Origin: JAJKIV01 sp036741775
GTDB lineage: Bacteria; Gemmatimonadota; Gemmatimonadetes; Gemmatimonadales; Gemmatimonadaceae
Reading direction: 5' to 3'
Assembly (NCBI GenBank): GCA_036741775.1
Contig: DAINRQ010000032.1
Coordinates: forward strand, 1-64,000
DNA: 64,000 bases
Below the pieces are notes generated by a model that had not been told where the DNA came from, did no database searches, and was given only the letters and a program-made list of their open reading frames with translations. The position numbers were made by a program, and so were the translations under genes. The first letter of the stretch is position 1. Each line of letters opens with the position of its first letter. Positions 8,643 through 16,589 of the stretch are shown in pieces.

Positions 8643-9638
8643 TCAGGCGGCCAGGAGCGAGCGCACGAGCCGCTCGTACGTGTCGACACTCTCGCGCAGC
8701 TCACGCACGTCGATGAATTCGTTAGGCGTATGCGCCACGTGGATCGATCCCGGACCGTAGAGGAGCGGTGTTCCCCAGCGCCCGAGCAGCGGGATGTCAC
8801 TCGTGTAGGCGACGGGGGCGACGTCGAACCCCGACACGACGTGAAAGTGCTGCGCCGGGATGTACGAACCGTAGTCGATCTCGGCACGGTCCTTTGCCCA
8901 TCCCTCGATCATCGTCTTCACCGGCGCCACATCGCCGACGAGCCGAAACATGAGCTCCGCCTCGCACAGTCCCGGGATGATGTTCGCCTCGGTGCCGCCG
9001 CGAATCGTCCCGATGTTCACCGTCGTCTCTCCGAGGACCGGATCGGCTGGCAAGGCGAGCGAGCGGATCGTCGGCAGCAGCGTCAACATGGGCTCGATGG
9101 CGGACTGTCCGAGATGGGGATACGCCGAGTGTGCTTCCTTTCCCCGGGTTCTCACGGTGACGCGCAACGACCCCTTTGCGCCACTGGCCAGTCGACTTTC
9201 CGTCGGCTCGCCGTTGATCAGGAATCGGCTGGTCGCAGGCAGGTGGTTCGCGGCGCGCGCGCCGTCGGACCCACCTTCTTCTCCGACGACGAAGAGGAGA
9301 TCGACTCGATCCTCGCCGGAATCCGCGAGGCGGTCAGCGGCGGCCAGCATCGCCGCGGCGATTCCTTTCGCGTCACAGGCACCGCGTCCGAACAGGCGGT
9401 CGCCGTCCAGCTTCGGCGCGACGTACGGGGGCACCGTGTCGAGGTGCGTCGACAAGGTGACGGCGCCGCCTCCGCGCGAGGCCCACACGTTTCCACGGCC
9501 CGGGGTCACCTCCTGCACCGTGACGTTCCATCCGCGACTCACGAGACGCCGCGAGACGAACTCCACGATCTTTCCTTCGCGGCCGGTCGGGGATTGAATC
9601 GATAGCAGCTCCGCGCACAGGGCGACGACGTCGGTCAT
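8643..9638 (-). CDS. dapE: M20-family amidohydrolase, probably succinyl-diaminopimelate desuccinylase
   Basis: Di-zinc peptidase-like deacylase. 331 residues. Metal and catalytic motifs: STHLDTVPP (H65, D67), GRGACDAKG (bridging D89) and VVGEEGGSDGAR (E120/E121); a dimerisation domain lies in the middle. DapE, ArgE and LysK are hard to separate by sequence alone. DapE is preferred because the operon contains dapD and the rest of the succinyl branch. First gene of the operon. TAGCTT at 9645-9650 (minus) is a possible -10 that would give a very short leader, but no convincing -35 accompanies it. Confidence 0.75.
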   Translation of the reverse strand: MTDVVALCAELLSIQSPTGREGKIVEFVSRRLVSRGWNVTVQEVTPGRGNVWASRGGGAVTLSTHLDTVPPYVAPKLDGDRLFGRGACDAKGIAAAMLAAADRLADSGEDRVDLLFVVGEEGGSDGARAANHLPATSRFLINGEPTESRLASGAKGSLRVTVRTRGKEAHSAYPHLGQSAIEPMLTLLPTIRSLALPADPVLGETTVNIGTIRGGTEANIIPGLCEAELMFRLVGDVAPVKTMIEGWAKDRAEIDYGSYIPAQHFHVVSGFDVAPVAYTSDIPLLGRWGTPLLYGPGSIHVAHTPNEFIDVRELRESVDTYERLVRSLLAA

Positions 9639-9809
9639 GCGCGTAAGCTATGCAGCCTGGACCGACAGTGGGAGACGCGGCCGAGGCGCGCGCGCGACAA
9701 CGCGTCAGCCGTCGTGCCGACGACGACCAACGGCTCGTTGGATGTCGAACGCGGGTGAAGGCGGCCGCATTGACCGACCCACCCGCGAACGACAGTCAAA
9801 CGCGTCGAA

Positions 9810-10334
9810 CTAGAGCCGAGGTGACTCGGTCGCGGTCGTTCGCGCGGCGGCGCCGGCCTCGACCCCGCGTGCGTGCTCGATGAACATCTGCTGGGCGAGA
9901 CGGTTCGCTTCTTTCACGAACTCCTCGTGATGACGCTCCCCGACCTGACCAATCTGCTCGAGCTGCGGATTGGCGAGTGCGCGTCCCGCTTCGCGGAAGG
10001 TCGAGAACGTGTCCTGCGATTGGCGGGCGGTGACGATGTCACCAACGAGGCGGAGGAAGTCACTCTCCCGCGCGACGTCGGCCAGGTCACGCGCGACACC
10101 CATCGCCTTCCCGAGAACCTGCTTTCCAACGCCAGCTTCGGCGCCGATCTGCTTTTGATAGTCCTCGAGCATGCGCTGGTGTTCGCGCATTTGAGGGATC
10201 GCGCGCGAGCAGAGGTCGCGGTATCGCGGGTCCTCGGCCTGTCGTTCGTGGTCCTCGAGGTTCTTGAGCAACGTGCCGTGCTGCATGACAGCGTTGCTGA
10301 CCTGAGCCTTCAGAAAATCGATGCCTCGCTCCAT
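9810..10334 (-). CDS. conserved hypothetical helical-bundle protein (ferritin-like?)
   Basis: 174 residues, almost entirely predicted alpha-helix and rich in Glu, His and Gln (KNLEDHERQAEDPRYRDLCS, QMREHQRMLEDYQKQIG, GERHHEEFVKEANRLAQQ). The spaced E..H pairs resemble ferritin-like or DUF892-type four-helix bundles, but this is a guess from pattern, not a recognised family. The open frame begins at GTG 10340, but AAGGAGG overlaps that GTG, so ATG 10334 is the likelier start. Cytosolic, no signal peptide. It lies downstream of the XRE gene and may be its target. Confidence 0.6.
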   Translation of the reverse strand: MERGIDFLKAQVSNAVMQHGTLLKNLEDHERQAEDPRYRDLCSRAIPQMREHQRMLEDYQKQIGAEAGVGKQVLGKAMGVARDLADVARESDFLRLVGDIVTARQSQDTFSTFREAGRALANPQLEQIGQVGERHHEEFVKEANRLAQQMFIEHARGVEAGAAARTTATESPRL

Positions 10335-10395
10335 TGCCACCTCCTTGGGGAGCGCGACGGGGTTGCACGACGCGGGCCAACGGCGATCGCGGGCG

Positions 10396-10408
10396 ACGAG
10401 TTACTCGT
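10396..10408. promoter_or_regulatory. perfect inverted repeat upstream of the helical-bundle gene
   Basis: ACGAGT-T-ACTCGT, directly followed by a GTTAGGC motif. It lies between the XRE gene stop and the downstream ATG at 10334. It could be an operator for the neighbouring regulator; there is no direct evidence. Confidence 0.25.
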
Positions 10409-10458
10409 TAGGCCGAGTCCGCCAGGGGTCGTGCGCTGCGCAGGCCGCTGCGCGCGCG

Positions 10459-11028
10459 TCAGTGCTCGCCATTGACGACGCGGCACCGCAGATCGAAGAA
10501 ACGCGCTGGCAGTTTGAGCGCGCGTGCGTGCGCGAGGTCCTCGACCGCGTTCAGGAGCGCTCGCTTCAGATGCCGACCATCCTCACCCCCGGGGAGGGCT
10601 TCGAGGGTCCGCTCGAGGCCGTGCGCGTCTGATACGTACTCCTCCAGCGTATCGAACCGCGATGCGCGCTCGTGCCCATTGCCCGTCAGTGGGTAGGCAA
10701 CGTCGAACGCGCGCGCGAGCACGAGATGACGCGACGGTGCCAGGCCGAGGTCATCCGCGAATTCCCGCCCCTGGGCACGCTCGGTGTCGCGCAGGACGCG
10801 CGAGTCGACCTCGAGCACGTCCGCCAGCCGAGCGCACAGCGAGCTCGTGAGTTCGGACTTTCCCGTCATGACCCGCCACAACTGCTGCCGCGACGTACCG
10901 GCCCGCTGCGCGAGAACGCCCTTGCTCATGCGCCGCTCGATACGGAGGAGCTCGATACGCTTGCCGAGCGGGGTAAGCTCGGGTACGCCGATGGCATCGA
11001 GTTCCTTGCTGTCGCGGTTGGTTGACAT
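10459..11028 (-). CDS. XRE-family transcriptional regulator
   Basis: 189 residues. A Cro/C1-type helix-turn-helix covers about residues 20-75 (LGKRIELLRIERRMSKGVLA, then AGTSRQQLWRVMTGKSELTS and LCARLADVLEVD). The C-terminal ~110 residues (from RVLRDTERAQG) are of unknown function and contain no metal or ligand motif that I recognise. Divergent from the 141-residue/Rad52-like pair, with only about 80 bp between the start codons, so it probably controls that intergenic region and/or the downstream helical-bundle gene. Confidence 0.8.
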   Translation of the reverse strand: MSTNRDSKELDAIGVPELTPLGKRIELLRIERRMSKGVLAQRAGTSRQQLWRVMTGKSELTSSLCARLADVLEVDSRVLRDTERAQGREFADDLGLAPSRHLVLARAFDVAYPLTGNGHERASRFDTLEEYVSDAHGLERTLEALPGGEDGRHLKRALLNAVEDLAHARALKLPARFFDLRCRVVNGEH

Positions 11029-11050
11029 CTGTTGCGCGAAAATGTAACTT
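11022..11050 (+). promoter_or_regulatory. candidate promoter of the plus-strand Rad52-like locus
   Basis: TTGACA (11022-11027), a 17-bp spacer and TAACTT (11045-11050). The -35 overlaps the start codon of the divergent XRE gene. A short GTAAC...GTTAC repeat (11044-11048 and 11078-11082) flanks the presumed start of transcription. Confidence 0.55.
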
Positions 11051-11108
11051 CGTTCACCGAATATCGCCCGAAACTCCGTTACGTCTGTACCTGATTGTCG
11101 GTGGTCGA

Positions 11109-11534
11109 GTGACGAAAGTCAAGCAACCAAGGAGCGGTACGACCCGGGCGGCCGGTCGAAATAGGGCGAAGTCGGCGAAGCCAGCGGCCAAAGCAGCGAA
11201 CCGTCGAAATCCTCGATCGGCTGGCCCGAAGCGAGAGACCGGTCGTGGGGTTGTGAAGAAAAAAAGCGGCCGGCAGAGCCGCGGAGCGGCAAGGAAGCAG
11301 GCACCGGTCAGAACCGTGAAGGTGCGGCCGCTGAATCCCAAGGAGAAATGCGGACCGGGAACATCGGTTGAACGTCTCTTCCGGGTGGACGAGTCCGTCA
11401 ACGGAACTCCGGTGACCCATCTCGTGTTCTTCGATCGGCACGGTTTGTACTGCGAACATGGACGCACCTGCCCGGCCGTCGATGATGTACGGCGGGCGAA
11501 TCGAAACCTGGACTGGACGCGAAAGGTGGGATGA
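11109..11534 (+). CDS. hypothetical protein with histone-H1-like basic tail and Cys-containing C-terminal domain
   Basis: 141 residues from GTG 11109 (VTKVKQPRSG). A TTG at 11022 would lengthen it, but that codon is part of the promoter -35. Residues 1-72 are Lys/Arg/Ala/Ser-rich and disordered, like H1-type tails, suggesting DNA or RNA binding. Residues 73-141 form a small domain with FRVDESVNGTPVTHLVFFDR, then HGLYCEHGRTCPAV; the three cysteines (C81, C115, C121) could bind a metal with His111 or His117. Family not recognised. It ends 4 bp before the Rad52-like start, so the two are surely co-transcribed. Confidence 0.65.
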   Translation: MTKVKQPRSGTTRAAGRNRAKSAKPAAKAANRRNPRSAGPKRETGRGVVKKKSGRQSRGAARKQAPVRTVKVRPLNPKEKCGPGTSVERLFRVDESVNGTPVTHLVFFDRHGLYCEHGRTCPAVDDVRRANRNLDWTRKVG

Positions 11535-11538
11535 GAGC

Positions 11539-12459
11539 ATGATCGCGAGACACGACGTACACACTGAGAAGGCCGACATCTGGTCGCGCCTCGCCGAACC
11601 GCTGCCTAACGGCGTGGTCTTCTGGCGACAGGACGGGAAAGTCATTCAGCGCGATGGGAAGTATTTCGCGCGGTTCGTCGCGTACATCGAGGCCAATACG
11701 GCCCGTGAGCGGCTGGACGCCGTCGTTCCCGGCGAATGGGACCTCACCCTCGAACTGCTGCCGCCGCTGCCGTCCGTCGACGACAGCACTGACGGTACGT
11801 GCTCGTTCAAGGCGCGCCTTCAGATCCTCGGCGTCATCCGCGAGGACGTAGGCACCGGGCGCGACTATAAGTCGGCGGCCACGGACGCGTTCAAGCGCGC
11901 CGCCGTCCGATTCGGTATTGCCCACGAGCTCTACGGTTACGAGCAGAACTGGGTACAGGTCGACGGCGATGGCCGGTACGCGAAGCCGCTGGAGGATCCG
12001 GGCGTCGTGTATGCGCGCCGCTTCGGTCCAACGAACGGCGCGGCGCTCCCGGACGGCGACACGACGAGCGCCACCGTTCGAACGCGTAGCGCCAACCGCG
12101 CTCGCTCGAGCGCGGCGGCTACCGCCAAGGAACCCACGGCGGCAGCCAAGGCCGCTGCGGAACCCGCTGGAGACCCCCCTGCGGAACCGCAACCGACCGA
12201 TGCAATCGTTCCAGCGCCGGTCGAGATGCCGTCGTGCCCCAAGTGCGGCGGAAAGATGTGGGACAACCGGATGTCGAAGCGCAACCCGAAGGCGCCAGAC
12301 TACAAGTGCCGCGATCGGTCGTGTGACGGAGTGATCTGGCCGCCGCGAACGCCGACCGCGAAGAACGCCAGCGGCCCGGCGGCCGCAGAGGCATTGCCGA
12401 ACGACGAGGCGCTGGACCCGTCGCCACTCGGCATGTCAGCGAACGACATTCCGTTCTGA
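11539..12459 (+). CDS. Rad52/Rad22-like DNA annealing protein with zinc ribbon and SSB-like C-terminus
   Basis: 306 residues from ATG 11539. Residues 10-165 match the Rad52/Rad22/DdrA fold in pattern: an N-terminal LAEPLPNGVVFWRQDGK segment, SFKARLQILGVIREDVGTG, and the hallmark DYKSAATDAFKRAAVRFGIA followed by HELY (109-132). Residues 170-230 are an Ala/Pro linker. A CxxC...CxxxxC zinc ribbon (C233, C236, C257, C262) resembles topoisomerase I ribbons. The protein ends SANDIPF, like the tail of bacterial SSB. Expected role: single-strand annealing or end protection in double-strand-break repair. AAAGGTGGG upstream can act as SD. Followed by a strong terminator. Confidence 0.82.
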   Translation: MIARHDVHTEKADIWSRLAEPLPNGVVFWRQDGKVIQRDGKYFARFVAYIEANTARERLDAVVPGEWDLTLELLPPLPSVDDSTDGTCSFKARLQILGVIREDVGTGRDYKSAATDAFKRAAVRFGIAHELYGYEQNWVQVDGDGRYAKPLEDPGVVYARRFGPTNGAALPDGDTTSATVRTRSANRARSSAAATAKEPTAAAKAAAEPAGDPPAEPQPTDAIVPAPVEMPSCPKCGGKMWDNRMSKRNPKAPDYKCRDRSCDGVIWPPRTPTAKNASGPAAAEALPNDEALDPSPLGMSANDIPF

Positions 12460-12492
12460 GTCGGCTCGCGCCATAGAGTTGGGCGAATTTGC

Positions 12493-12526
12493 AGCGGGAC
12501 ACGGCATACGTGTCCCGCTCTTTTTT
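12493..12526 (+). terminator. rho-independent terminator of the Rad52-like operon
   Basis: An 11-bp perfect stem AGCGGGACACG (12493-12503) / CGTGTCCCGCT (12509-12519) with GCATA loop, then C and T6 (12521-12526). Textbook form. Confidence 0.9.
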
Positions 12527-12628
12527 CGTCGGCGTTGCCTGCCTTCCCGTCACCGCAGGAGCGTTTCGCGAGCGAGCGTAGCGCCCGCTCGCGATATAGC
12601 TTGTGCATCGACGCCCTCAGCCGAATTC

Positions 12629-14278
12629 GTGGACGCAGCAGCAGCACAACGGAGGCGCGCGGGCGGGGATCATTCGCTCGCGGCCGTGATCCTCGGTAAC
12701 GACGCCCTGGTTGCCGCGCGGCCCGCTACGCCCGCGCAGCTCGCGAATGCGTGTATCGCCGCAGGATTCGACCTGGTCGTCCCGCCCGCGTGGGGTGACG
12801 AGCTCGTCGCGACCGGGTACCTCGAGCGGTTGGCAGGCCGCCGCGAGCCGGTGATCGTGGCGTGCGCGTGCCCTCGGGTCGCTGCGCTCGCGGCGCACGC
12901 CGGTACGAGTCTCCCGACGGTTGGGCTGGCTGCCCCTCCCGTCGCCGTCGCGCGAGCACTTCGCGCGGTGCATGGCGAGGCCATTCTCATCACCTATGTC
13001 GGGTCCTGCCCGAGCGCGAGCGATCCATCGATCGACGTGCGGTTCTCGCCGTCCGCGCTCTTCGCGCAACTCGATCGCCAGGAGGTGAGGATCGCTGGGC
13101 AGCCGACCGAGCTTGCCGGCGCGGAGGGAGATCGCTGGCGCCGCTATGCGTCTGTGCCGGGCGGGCTCCCGGCGCTCAGGTTCCTCGCCCGGTCGCCGGT
13201 GGATCGCGTCCTCAGAACGCTCGACGCGGCATCGTTCGAGCGTGGCGAGATCCCCCCGAGCCGGTCGGACGTTCTGGTCGACCTTGCCGGCGCCGCGCAA
13301 TGTGCGTGTGGCGGGCCCCGTGATGAGATCGAGGAGGGTGAGCCTCGGCGAAGTACAACGCCCGTCGTGCAGTGTCCGCTCGGACTGCCACTGGACCCTG
13401 AGCCGACCCCGCCTCGCCGGCGCGCGGTGTTCCTCCGCGGGCCGACGCGCGTCGACGGCGCTGGTGGTACTGGCGCTGACAGTGAGGCTCCAACAGAGGA
13501 CGCAGCGAAATCGGGGTTCGGCGATGGTGCAGCCATGCCCGACACGGGAAGCGCGGTAGCGGCGGTCGGCGCGCCGGTTGCTGGCGCGGCCGCGGACGGC
13601 GCCGACAAGATCGACGCTCCAGGTGTTTCAGCAGGCGGCGAGGTCGCGAACGTTGGCCCGCTGGGAGTCGATCATCGTCCGGCGTCGCGAAGACCGTCGA
13701 GTAGCGCCGCCAGGTCGCCATGGGAAGGTGCGCGAATCACCGTCGGAGCGCTCCCCGTACACCCGGTGGCGACTTCAGGAAGCGCCGCTGCGCAGGGGCG
13801 GGGACGCGTGCTAACGCTCGTGCCGGCGCTCGTGCTCGTGCTCACTGGGGCGTTAGGCGTGGGGGTATACGCCACCAGCGTGTCGAGCACCGAGCCGGTC
13901 GTGCGGGATTCGTCCGGTGTGACGCGTGGCGTGACCGGGGTGACGCCGGCCGACACATCCTCCGGGCCGGTCGGGGGAGCCACGGCGTCGCGAGCGCCGA
14001 ACGACAGTGGACCCGATGATAGACGCCCGGGGACCGGACGGACCGTTCCAGCTTCCGTGACGCGCGCCGCCGCCGACAGCATCGCGCGGAACGACAGCGT
14101 CCGAGCCGCAGCGCGGCGGCGCGCGCGTCGGGCACCGGCGCCCGCTGTGGTCCCGGGGTGGATGCCACAAGGGCGTCCGACTTTCGTGCCGAGGGACACC
14201 GGCACCGCGACCCCCGATTCGAGCGCACACTCCGCGCGGCCCGACGCGACGCGGCCGCATCCGCGACTGCGAGCCTAA
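12629..14278 (+). CDS. membrane-anchored protein with degenerate [FeFe]-hydrogenase-like H-cluster domain
   Basis: About 549 residues if GTG 12629 is the start; GTG 12686 is possible, and the open frame upstream of 12629 contains the terminator and is excluded. Residues 17-230 follow the order of the [FeFe]-hydrogenase C-terminal domain: LANACIAAGFDLVVPPAWGD; VIVACACPRVAAL (C79, C81, where the family has SCCPAW); ITYVGSCPSASD (C127, family MPCxxK); VDLAGAAQCACGG (C225, C227). No ferredoxin domains precede it. A disordered, acidic/Pro-rich linker leads to one membrane helix at about 394-415 and an Ala/Arg-rich tail. Hydrogenase activity is unlikely; an iron-sulphur role is possible. The TAA stop lies within a GCCTAAC motif. 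Confidence 0.65.
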   Translation: MDAAAAQRRRAGGDHSLAAVILGNDALVAARPATPAQLANACIAAGFDLVVPPAWGDELVATGYLERLAGRREPVIVACACPRVAALAAHAGTSLPTVGLAAPPVAVARALRAVHGEAILITYVGSCPSASDPSIDVRFSPSALFAQLDRQEVRIAGQPTELAGAEGDRWRRYASVPGGLPALRFLARSPVDRVLRTLDAASFERGEIPPSRSDVLVDLAGAAQCACGGPRDEIEEGEPRRSTTPVVQCPLGLPLDPEPTPPRRRAVFLRGPTRVDGAGGTGADSEAPTEDAAKSGFGDGAAMPDTGSAVAAVGAPVAGAAADGADKIDAPGVSAGGEVANVGPLGVDHRPASRRPSSSAARSPWEGARITVGALPVHPVATSGSAAAQGRGRVLTLVPALVLVLTGALGVGVYATSVSSTEPVVRDSSGVTRGVTGVTPADTSSGPVGGATASRAPNDSGPDDRRPGTGRTVPASVTRAAADSIARNDSVRAAARRRARRAPAPAVVPGWMPQGRPTFVPRDTGTATPDSSAHSARPDATRPHPRLRA

Positions 14279-14313
14279 CGAGAAGGCCCGACCAGCGAGC
14301 GAAACGGAGCGAG

Positions 14314-14397
14314 TGCCGGGACCGGGACTCGAACCCGGACGGGGTTACCCCCACAAGATTTTAAGTCTCGCGCGTCTACCGATTTCGCCACCCCGGC
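14314..14397 (-). tRNA. tRNA-Leu (TAA)
   Basis: 84 nt, minus strand. Acceptor stem GCCGGGG / TCCCGGC, anticodon loop CTTAAAA (anticodon TAA), long variable arm around GTGGGGGTAACCCCGT, T-loop GGTTCGAGTCC. CCA is not encoded. It lies downstream of tRNA-Gly, probably in one transcript. Confidence 0.95.
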
Positions 14398-14460
14398 GGC
14401 GGGTGCGTCGTCCGCGGGCCGCGCCACGATCGCAGCGGCGGTTCCTGCACCCAAACGACG

Positions 14461-14486
14461 ACGGGAGCGGCGACTCCCGCTCCCGT
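14461..14486 (-). other. hairpin between the two tRNA genes
   Basis: Nine-base inverted repeat ACGGGAGCG / CGCTCCCGT with an 8-nt loop. There is no T-run after it on the minus strand, so it is more likely a processing structure than a terminator. Confidence 0.35.
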
Positions 14487-14556
14487 GACGCTTCTCGAAA
14501 ATACGCTGAAGCGCCGTCCGACGGCGTCGCTCCGTCACGCGTCGTCGGCGCTCGAG

Positions 14557-14629
14557 AGCGGGAAACGGGACTCGAACCCGCGACCCCAACCTTGGCAAGG
14601 TTGTGCTCTACCAACTGAGCTATTCCCGC
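14557..14629 (-). tRNA. tRNA-Gly (GCC)
   Basis: 73 nt, minus strand. Begins GCGGGAATAGCTCAG; anticodon loop CTTGCCAAG centres on GCC; T-arm GCGGGTTCGAGTCCCGT; 3' end TCCCGC plus T discriminator. CCA is not encoded. Confidence 0.96.
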
Positions 14630-14638
14630 GTGCAACCT

Positions 14639-14668
14639 AGTATAACCCAGCGCCTCGCGGACCGCCAA
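14639..14668 (-). promoter_or_regulatory. promoter of the tRNA-Gly/tRNA-Leu transcript
   Basis: On the minus strand TTGGCG (14663-14668), an 18-bp spacer and TATACT (14639-14644) place transcription start a few bases before the tRNA-Gly 5' end. Confidence 0.65.
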
Positions 14669-14693
14669 GCGCGACGCGGGGAGGCCTACCCGA

Positions 14694-16502
14694 TCACGGG
14701 ACCACGCCGAGGGCGTGCACCGCGTACCACAACGTGTGGGCGAGCAGGCCGGCGACGGATGCATCGCCACCATTGAACTCCGCGCGACCGGACTCGTCCA
14801 CCTGCTCTGCCGCGAACCCATCATCCAGCGGCGCCCGACGGATCCATTTCATGACCTCGCCCGCGTCGGGGCCCAGGAGTCGAGCGCACTGCTGCACGAG
14901 AAAGCGTTGATCGGTCGACGCGGCGCGTACCGACCTGCGATACGTCGACTCGTTTCGGTCTACCACGTCGTACACCGGGAGCCAGTGAATGGACGCGAAG
15001 GGATCGTCCTCGACCACGGCATTGCCGTTGAGATCGATAGCCGACGCGTACACCGCCTTCCCTTCTCGATCGCGGGCAAAGTGGCGCTTCAAGGCGGCAC
15101 GCACAGCTTCCGGGTCCTGCACGTCACGCGCGGTCTCCTCGTCGAGCGTCCGGCGCAAGACGTCCAGCGCCAGCGCGACCACGGCGTTGCCGTGCAGGGT
15201 GTACGGAAGCGGCGCCGGGTTCCCGCTCGGCACCACCTCGGTCGAGTAGAGCGGCACCTGCTGATCGCGGCGCGCCGCGAGATCGTCGGACGCGACATAG
15301 AGGGTGTCGGCGAGCACCGGCTCTTCGACGATCTGGTCGTCGTTCGTCTCGCGAATGTAGCGGTCCACGGCGAGTGCGTACGACGCCGCGGCTTCCAGGC
15401 AGAAGCCTGGCTCGAACAGCGTTCCGTCGAGGTAGCGAACGCCGCTCCCGGGCGCGTAGCCGTGGACCTCGCACGCCCGCAGAATGAGCTCGCGTCCAAG
15501 CGACGCGTCAGCGAGCTGCACCGCGGGCAGCGTCCAGGTGAGCGACTCCCACTCGCGGAACGTGACCCCGCGTCCGTGCCACGGCGTTCGCGTGCGCACG
15601 AGGTAGAAATGTGCGTCGTCGAGCGCTCGTCCGACACCGTAGAAATACGCGAGTAACAGGTTCCGATTGATGAGCCGGTCGAGTGATTCGTGCCCAGTCG
15701 TCTGCTCGAGATCACGCAGTGCGTCGCGAGTGGCTGAGAGCAACTCGCGCCACCCGCGGCGGCGCATCACCGACACGGTCGCGTGCGCGCCATCCTGCTC
15801 AGGTCCCGCGGCGATGTAGAATGCGAGGTCCGCGTGCTGGCCCGCGGGCACTCGCAACTCGCGACGAAGCGCGTAGGTCGCCGGACTGCCGGCCCCCACC
15901 TGGACTGCCGCGGCGTTGTCGCTACCCACTGCGAGCGCGGCCAGCCCAGGGAGGGCAGCACCCTTCAGCACGACGATGTCGCCCGGCGCCTGCATTGCCG
16001 AGTGTGCGTCTTCGAACGGTCGCGGCGTGCGGATGCGCAGTTGCCGATGGCCGAGCGTCCCATCGAGCACCACGCTCAGATCGATGTCGTCGCCAGTCCG
16101 GTTCTCGACCGCAATCGCGTAGACGACGCCGGCGGTATCGGCGTCGCGCCCGTACGGCGCGAAGATGGTACCGCGGACGACGAGCCCCGCGACAGTCGCC
16201 GTGAACGTCGGCAACCATTCCAGGGCGCGTTCCCACGCGAGTCCGGCGTGAGCGAGTGATACCGGCGTTCCGTTGACCGAGAACGCGAGTCGAGCGAGGG
16301 GAGGCGCCTTGGCGTCGGCGAACTCGGGCCCGCCCGCGAACTCGACGGCGGCACGAGCCCCACGGTGCAGCATGCCGATGGCGTGAACCGACCCGTCGGC
16401 CGGATGGATGCTCGGGAGCGACAACCAGTGGTTGCCCGTCCGTAGCCAGGGGACTGTTGGGAGTGGCGTTGCGGTCACGACGTGGTGATGTTGTGGGAGC
16501 AT
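14694..16502 (-). CDS. six-hairpin glycosidase-like protein, substrate unknown
   Basis: 602 residues from ATG 16502 (MLPQHHHVVTATPLP); the open frame continues upstream to 16586. The layout is an N-terminal beta-rich domain (about 1-250; NHWLSLPSIHPADGSVHAIG) followed by a helical (alpha/alpha)6-like domain (FREWESLTWTLPAVQL, then FEPGFCLEAAASYALAVDRY, STEVVPSGNPAPLPYTLHGN). The pattern resembles GH125 or amylo-alpha-1,6-glucosidase-type catalytic domains, but I cannot fix the family or catalytic acids. No signal peptide is seen, so it is probably cytosolic. It lies alone between the tRNA pair and a divergent barrel gene. Confidence 0.55.
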   Translation of the reverse strand: MLPQHHHVVTATPLPTVPWLRTGNHWLSLPSIHPADGSVHAIGMLHRGARAAVEFAGGPEFADAKAPPLARLAFSVNGTPVSLAHAGLAWERALEWLPTFTATVAGLVVRGTIFAPYGRDADTAGVVYAIAVENRTGDDIDLSVVLDGTLGHRQLRIRTPRPFEDAHSAMQAPGDIVVLKGAALPGLAALAVGSDNAAAVQVGAGSPATYALRRELRVPAGQHADLAFYIAAGPEQDGAHATVSVMRRRGWRELLSATRDALRDLEQTTGHESLDRLINRNLLLAYFYGVGRALDDAHFYLVRTRTPWHGRGVTFREWESLTWTLPAVQLADASLGRELILRACEVHGYAPGSGVRYLDGTLFEPGFCLEAAASYALAVDRYIRETNDDQIVEEPVLADTLYVASDDLAARRDQQVPLYSTEVVPSGNPAPLPYTLHGNAVVALALDVLRRTLDEETARDVQDPEAVRAALKRHFARDREGKAVYASAIDLNGNAVVEDDPFASIHWLPVYDVVDRNESTYRRSVRAASTDQRFLVQQCARLLGPDAGEVMKWIRRAPLDDGFAAEQVDESGRAEFNGGDASVAGLLAHTLWYAVHALGVVP

Positions 16503-16589
16503 TCGTACCCACCCATCATAACCGGCCGCCGCCGGGTGGGCGACCGGCGCGCGATTCGCCGCCGTCTGCACAACACTCTGCTTCACGAC

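Noticed and set aside
7632..9605. 657-codon open frame antisense to asd and dapE
   Set aside because: Both opposite-strand genes have full family motifs; the antisense product is Arg/His-rich without any domain.
9639..9809. Lysine riboswitch or other leader upstream of dapE
   Set aside because: The 171-bp gap shows no recognisable riboswitch core, and the possible -10 lies about 7 bp from the dapE start codon.
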